Source: an uncultured Bacteroidales bacterium
GTDB lineage: Bacteria; Bacteroidota; Bacteroidia; Bacteroidales; UBA932
Direction: 5' to 3'
Length of the DNA: 64,000 nt
NCBI GenBank assembly: GCA_945487035.1
Contig: CALYTI010000007.1
Coordinates: 1 to 64,000 of the forward strand
The notes below the pieces were generated by a model that was given only the letters and a program-made list of their open reading frames with translations, did no database searches and was not told the origin of the DNA. This document shows positions 60,264-64,000 of this stretch, in pieces (the first letter of the stretch is position 1; every line of letters begins with the position of its first letter). Made by a program: the position numbers and the translations under genes.

Positions 60264-61799
60264 TCATAACGCTTTGATGAAGTCAATCAGATTCTGGCTC
60301 CGGGTCAGTCCCAGTTTCTTGCGCAGGCGGTGCCTCTCCACCTCCACCGACTTGGGCGAAATGCCGAGCAGGGCGGCGATGTATTTGGTCGAGAACTCAA
60401 GCCGCAGCAAAGTCGCGAGTTTGCGCTCCTGTGCGGAAAGCTGAGGGCACTTGATGCTCAGTCTTGCGGTGAAATCCTGATGCAGAGCCTCCACCTTGTT
60501 GTAGAAGTCCGTCCTTTCGTCCTGCGAATTGCGCCTCAGGCCCAGACTTGCCTTTATTTCGTGAAGCAGTTCATCCTTGCGTGCGGGGTCAGAGCTCATT
60601 TCCGCTTCGGCCACCTTGCCGTAGAGTTCGTCGATAAACTCGCTCTGCTCGCTTATTCTTTCGGCAATGGACATTGCATCACGCCTTCGGAGTTCGAGAA
60701 GATTCTGCAGATGCTCATTCTCCACCTGCATAGAATGGACTTTCAGCTCGTTGAGCCTGCGATAGCTCTCATCCTCGCTCCTGTCCACCTTCGCAGGCCT
60801 TGATTTCAAAGCTCTTACCAGCAGGGCAAGCAACACGCAGCAGGCAATGGCAAAAAGTCCTGCCACCGCTTCCGCCACATCCGGAGTCCTTCCATAACCG
60901 ACACTTGAAACCACTGCACAAAGGGTAAAAGCGCTCAAAGCGGAGAAAAAAGGAGCCACCAAAACGGAAACTGTGATTTCGCCTACGCGGAAATTGCGCG
61001 CCCCGGCAAGTGCACACAACATCACCACGGAAGGAGATACTATGGTGCCTCTGGCAAAAACAAGCATGGAAAGCGCAGAAGCTATGACACAGGCAAGCGA
61101 AGTGGCGGCATCCATATCGAAAAACTCTTCGCGGAGGCTGGAAACCCTGAGTTTGACATTGGGGCTCAGCAGAGCAAAACAAGCCAGAGCAAGCGCAGAT
61201 CCGATGAGGATACCGGCAGAACTCAGGTTGCCCGCAAATGCAATGCTCAGCAGCCCGGACAGATTCATTCCGACCGCAAAAAGCAGAACAAAGGCAGCAA
61301 CGCTCATAAAAGCCCCCAGTCTGGAAAGTTTCAACAGCAGATGCACATTGGAATTGAGTACAATCCTTTGCAGAAGCCTTGAGAACATGACGCCAAGAAC
61401 CAGTGCCAGAACCATTGAAGCCAGCCATTGGAGCGGAATCCACATTATGTCCGAGTCAGTAATACCGTAGTACAGCTGAGTTCCGACAAGGGCCGCAGTC
61501 AGCGAAGGCAGAACGGCAGAAGGCTGCCCTATCAGATGCAGCACTAAGACAACAACGAGTGCCGAGCTTACTGCAACGGGGACAGAGGCTGACGACAGAT
61601 CAATGGTAAACTGTTCCAGGTCTCCAAGCTCCGTACCAAGCAGCAGGCCTGCTCCCGATGCCAATAGCATCAAAGGGAGAATCAACCTGCGGGGCAGCGA
61701 AAAGCAAGTCGCCACCGGTGCAAGGGACATAGGCAGTTCCCAAAGGATTACGGCCGAGAAGAGCAAGGCCGTAAACAATGAGGCAATCAGTAGTTCCAT
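60264..61799 (-). CDS. PiT-like membrane domain fused to coiled coil and LuxR-type HTH (putative phosphate-responsive regulator)
   Basis: Residues ~1-330 hydrophobic with two PiT-like halves (GQPSAVLPSLTAALVG; AAFVLLFAVGMNLSGLLSIAFAG); C-terminal LSAQERKLATLLRLEFSTKYIAALLGISPKSVEVERHRLRKKLGL; 1 nt after the DUF47 gene. Confidence 0.65.
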   Translation of the reverse strand: MELLIASLFTALLFSAVILWELPMSLAPVATCFSLPRRLILPLMLLASGAGLLLGTELGDLEQFTIDLSSASVPVAVSSALVVVLVLHLIGQPSAVLPSLTAALVGTQLYYGITDSDIMWIPLQWLASMVLALVLGVMFSRLLQRIVLNSNVHLLLKLSRLGAFMSVAAFVLLFAVGMNLSGLLSIAFAGNLSSAGILIGSALALACFALLSPNVKLRVSSLREEFFDMDAATSLACVIASALSMLVFARGTIVSPSVVMLCALAGARNFRVGEITVSVLVAPFFSALSAFTLCAVVSSVGYGRTPDVAEAVAGLFAIACCVLLALLVRALKSRPAKVDRSEDESYRRLNELKVHSMQVENEHLQNLLELRRRDAMSIAERISEQSEFIDELYGKVAEAEMSSDPARKDELLHEIKASLGLRRNSQDERTDFYNKVEALHQDFTARLSIKCPQLSAQERKLATLLRLEFSTKYIAALLGISPKSVEVERHRLRKKLGLTRSQNLIDFIKAL

Positions 61800-61800
61800 A

Positions 61801-62445
61801 TCATATGATTCTGCGTATGGACATTACAGACAGCTGGTCTGCAACCTTGAGTGCTTCCTGGGAGAGTTCCTCAATGTGGAGAGCAAAATACCGGAGATGA
61901 AACTTCTCGGAAAGTTTGAGCTTGTCCATTTCGTGGAAAACTTTTCGTTTGAGAATCTTTGCCTGGGTATCAGCTTCTTTCTGGAAGAAATATACGCGAT
62001 GTACCATATCCGGCACTGAATCCGGGGTCTTGAAATAGGCCTTGGATGCAGGAATGGTCGTGGACATAGCTTCCGTACTGAGTTCCATCAGCTTGAGAAA
62101 ATCAGCGTTCAGCTCCACAGGAATGTGCGGAGTCTCGATTTCGAACTGATAGAGGTTGTTGTTGAGGGTGTCTAGGACGTGGTCCATACGCTCAAGAAGT
62201 CTGAGAATATCACCGCGGGGGCGGCTCAGACTGTTTCTGCGGTAAAGGTCTGCCTCGATGTCTCTTCGGAGCATCTCGGCATCAGACTCAAGCCTGGTAA
62301 TTGACTGAAGATTGCCGCTGAGAGCATCATCATTATGGTAAATGTAGTTCTTGACACCTTCGATAAAAACCAGTAGTGATTGATCAACTATATCAAAGAA
62401 CTTGTCAAGGCGCCCAATTGTTTCTTTTGTTTTTCTGTTGAACAT
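61801..62445 (-). CDS. DUF47 family (PhoU-like, PiT accessory) protein
   Basis: MFNRKTKETIGRLDKFFDIVDQSLLVFIEGVKNYI...RLLERMDHVLDTLNNNLYQFEIETP. Confidence 0.88.
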   Translation of the reverse strand: MFNRKTKETIGRLDKFFDIVDQSLLVFIEGVKNYIYHNDDALSGNLQSITRLESDAEMLRRDIEADLYRRNSLSRPRGDILRLLERMDHVLDTLNNNLYQFEIETPHIPVELNADFLKLMELSTEAMSTTIPASKAYFKTPDSVPDMVHRVYFFQKEADTQAKILKRKVFHEMDKLKLSEKFHLRYFALHIEELSQEALKVADQLSVMSIRRII

Positions 62446-62582
62446 AACCTTGTTGTGCAAATATGGGTTAATGATTCTGCATTTCAAAGAGTCCGCGCGC
62501 GTACACACGCAAGACAAAGAAGTACTTGTTAAGTTGTTTTGAAGAGTTAATTATATTGATTTATAATTGTTTATATACATAA

Positions 62583-62634
62583 GTGTAAAGTTGTTGTCTT
62601 TACTTCCACAAATTTACACAAAGTAATTGTAAAG
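62583..62634. promoter_or_regulatory. Nested inverted repeats in the DUF47-hppA divergent intergenic region
   Basis: GTGTAAA (62583-62589)/TTTACAC (62613-62619); CTTTAC (62598-62603)/GTAAAG (62629-62634). Confidence 0.4.
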
Positions 62635-62687
62635 AAAAAAGTTTAACAAAATTTTCTCCGGCTGCTCGGATTTCGCGCGTATATGCG

Positions 62688-62695
62688 TACCTTTG
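62688..62695 (+). promoter_or_regulatory. Putative -7 element (TACCTTTG) upstream of hppA
   Basis: TAnnTTTG match 24 bp upstream of ATG 62719. Confidence 0.5.
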
Positions 62696-62718
62696 TTGAA
62701 GATTAATTAGGTTTAACA

Positions 62719-64000
62719 ATGAATACGCTATTCTATCTGGTGCCTGCCGCATCACTTGTTGCGCTGGCTTTCGCCTACATCTTCTTCAGACAGATGATGA
62801 AGGAGGATGAAGGCACACCGACAATGAAAGAGATTGCCCTGTATGTAAGGCAGGGCGCGATGGCATATCTTAAACAACAGTACAAGATAGTCATCATCGT
62901 ATTTGTAGTGCTTGCTGCACTGTTTGCAGTCCTCGCGTACGGCTTCCACATCCAGAACACCTGGGTTCCGTTCGCTTTCCTTACCGGAGGTTTCTTCTCG
63001 GGTCTTGCCGGTTTTGTAGGTATGCGCACAGCCACCTACGCTTCGGGGCGTACAGCCAATGCAGCACGCAAGTCACTCAACCACGGACTCAAGATTGCTT
63101 TCCGCTCAGGAGCAGTTATGGGTCTTACCGTAGTAGGACTGGGACTTCTGGACATATCCCTCTGGTGGTTTATCCTCGGCATCTTTGTCCCGGCAGGTGA
63201 AATCACGACTTCCCAGGAAATCATTGTCATTACCACAACTATGCTGACCTTCGGTATGGGAGCATCCACCCAGGCACTGTTTGCCCGTGTCGGTGGAGGT
63301 ATCTACACCAAGGCTGCCGATGTAGGTGCTGACATTGTAGGCAAGGTCGAGACCGACCTTCCTGAGGATGACCCCCGCAACCCTGCTACAATTGCAGACA
63401 ATGTCGGTGACAATGTCGGTGACGTTGCCGGTATGGGAGCTGACCTCTATGAGAGTTATTGCGGCTCAATTCTGTCTACTATGGCGCTCGGCGCTTCCGC
63501 TTTCTATTCTATGGGAACGGATATGCAGCTCAAGTCCATACTCGCACCTATGCTTATCGCAGCCGTCGGCGTTGTGCTTTCCGTAGCCAGCATATTTACC
63601 GTCCGCACCAAAGAAGGTGCAGGAATGGGGCAGCTGCTCAAGTCCATGAGTTTCGGAACCAATCTGGCGGCCATTCTCAGTGCTGTTGCAACCTTCGGCA
63701 TTCTGGCTCTGGTATTCGGCACACAGACCTCCGACTGGTGGCATTTCTCCCTGTCCGTAGTGTCCGGCCTGCTTGCCGGAGTGGTTATCGGAAAGGCAAC
63801 AGAGTACTATACTTCCCACTCCTACAAGCCTACCCAGAAGCTGGCAGAGTCCGCACAGACAGGACCTGCAACCGTAATCATCAATGGTGTGGGTCTCGGA
63901 ATGATATCTACAGCAGTTCCTGTGATTGCCATCGTATGCGCCATCGTACTCTCATTCCTCTTTGCAACAGGCTTCAATATGAAGGATATCATCGCTGAGC
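62719..64000 (+). CDS. hppA: Membrane-bound ion-pumping pyrophosphatase (truncated by window end)
   Basis: Read manually: MNTLFYLVPAASLVALAFAYIFFRQMMKEDEG...DVGADIVGKVETDLPEDDPRNPATIADNVGDNVGDVAGMGADLYESY. Confidence 0.95.
   Translation, partial: MNTLFYLVPAASLVALAFAYIFFRQMMKEDEGTPTMKEIALYVRQGAMAYLKQQYKIVIIVFVVLAALFAVLAYGFHIQNTWVPFAFLTGGFFSGLAGFVGMRTATYASGRTANAARKSLNHGLKIAFRSGAVMGLTVVGLGLLDISLWWFILGIFVPAGEITTSQEIIVITTTMLTFGMGASTQALFARVGGGIYTKAADVGADIVGKVETDLPEDDPRNPATIADNVGDNVGDVAGMGADLYESYCGSILSTMALGASAFYSMGTDMQLKSILAPMLIAAVGVVLSVASIFTVRTKEGAGMGQLLKSMSFGTNLAAILSAVATFGILALVFGTQTSDWWHFSLSVVSGLLAGVVIGKATEYYTSHSYKPTQKLAESAQTGPATVIINGVGLGMISTAVPVIAIVCAIVLSFLFATGFNMKDIIAE

Overview
This is a 64-kb bacterial chromosomal window, most likely Bacteroidales (inferred from family content, TAnnTTTG-type promoters and gene neighbourhoods). 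Most of it is dense housekeeping coding sequence: recX, tadA, rimP-nusA-infB, lpxD-lpxC-lpxA, proS, tilS, sppA, hisS, fba, gmk, nadD, kdgK/eda, panE-like, pgi, an MsbA-like ABC exporter, pheA-tyrA-DAHP synthase and the start of hppA. I saw no rRNA, tRNA, CRISPR array or transposase. Two regions stand out. (1) About 53.9-64.0 kb: an eight-gene same-strand run, divergent from hppA. It encodes a DUF47 (PhoU-like) protein 1 nt upstream of a protein that looks like a degenerate PiT-type phosphate transporter fused to a coiled coil and LuxR-type HTH. These are followed by an OprO/P-like porin, a lamin-tail lipoprotein, two tandem CYTH-family proteins, an SLC13/DASS transporter and a conserved membrane protein. 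This may be a phosphate or polyphosphate sensing and handling module with a transporter-derived transcription factor. (2) About 34.3-41.8 kb: an accessory island (ImmA/IrrE+DUF4411 pair, PD-(D/E)XK+DUF2075 helicase, orphan genes, truncated fragments) whose junctions carry five same-orientation copies of a ~33-bp imperfect palindrome, GAGCAATTT-core-TTTTTGCGCTTTTG. The C/G-rich core occurs in both orientations relative to the arms. The first ~300 bp also contain a chain of GC-rich stem-loops that may be a structured RNA or mobile-element end. All assignments are by eye, without database searches.
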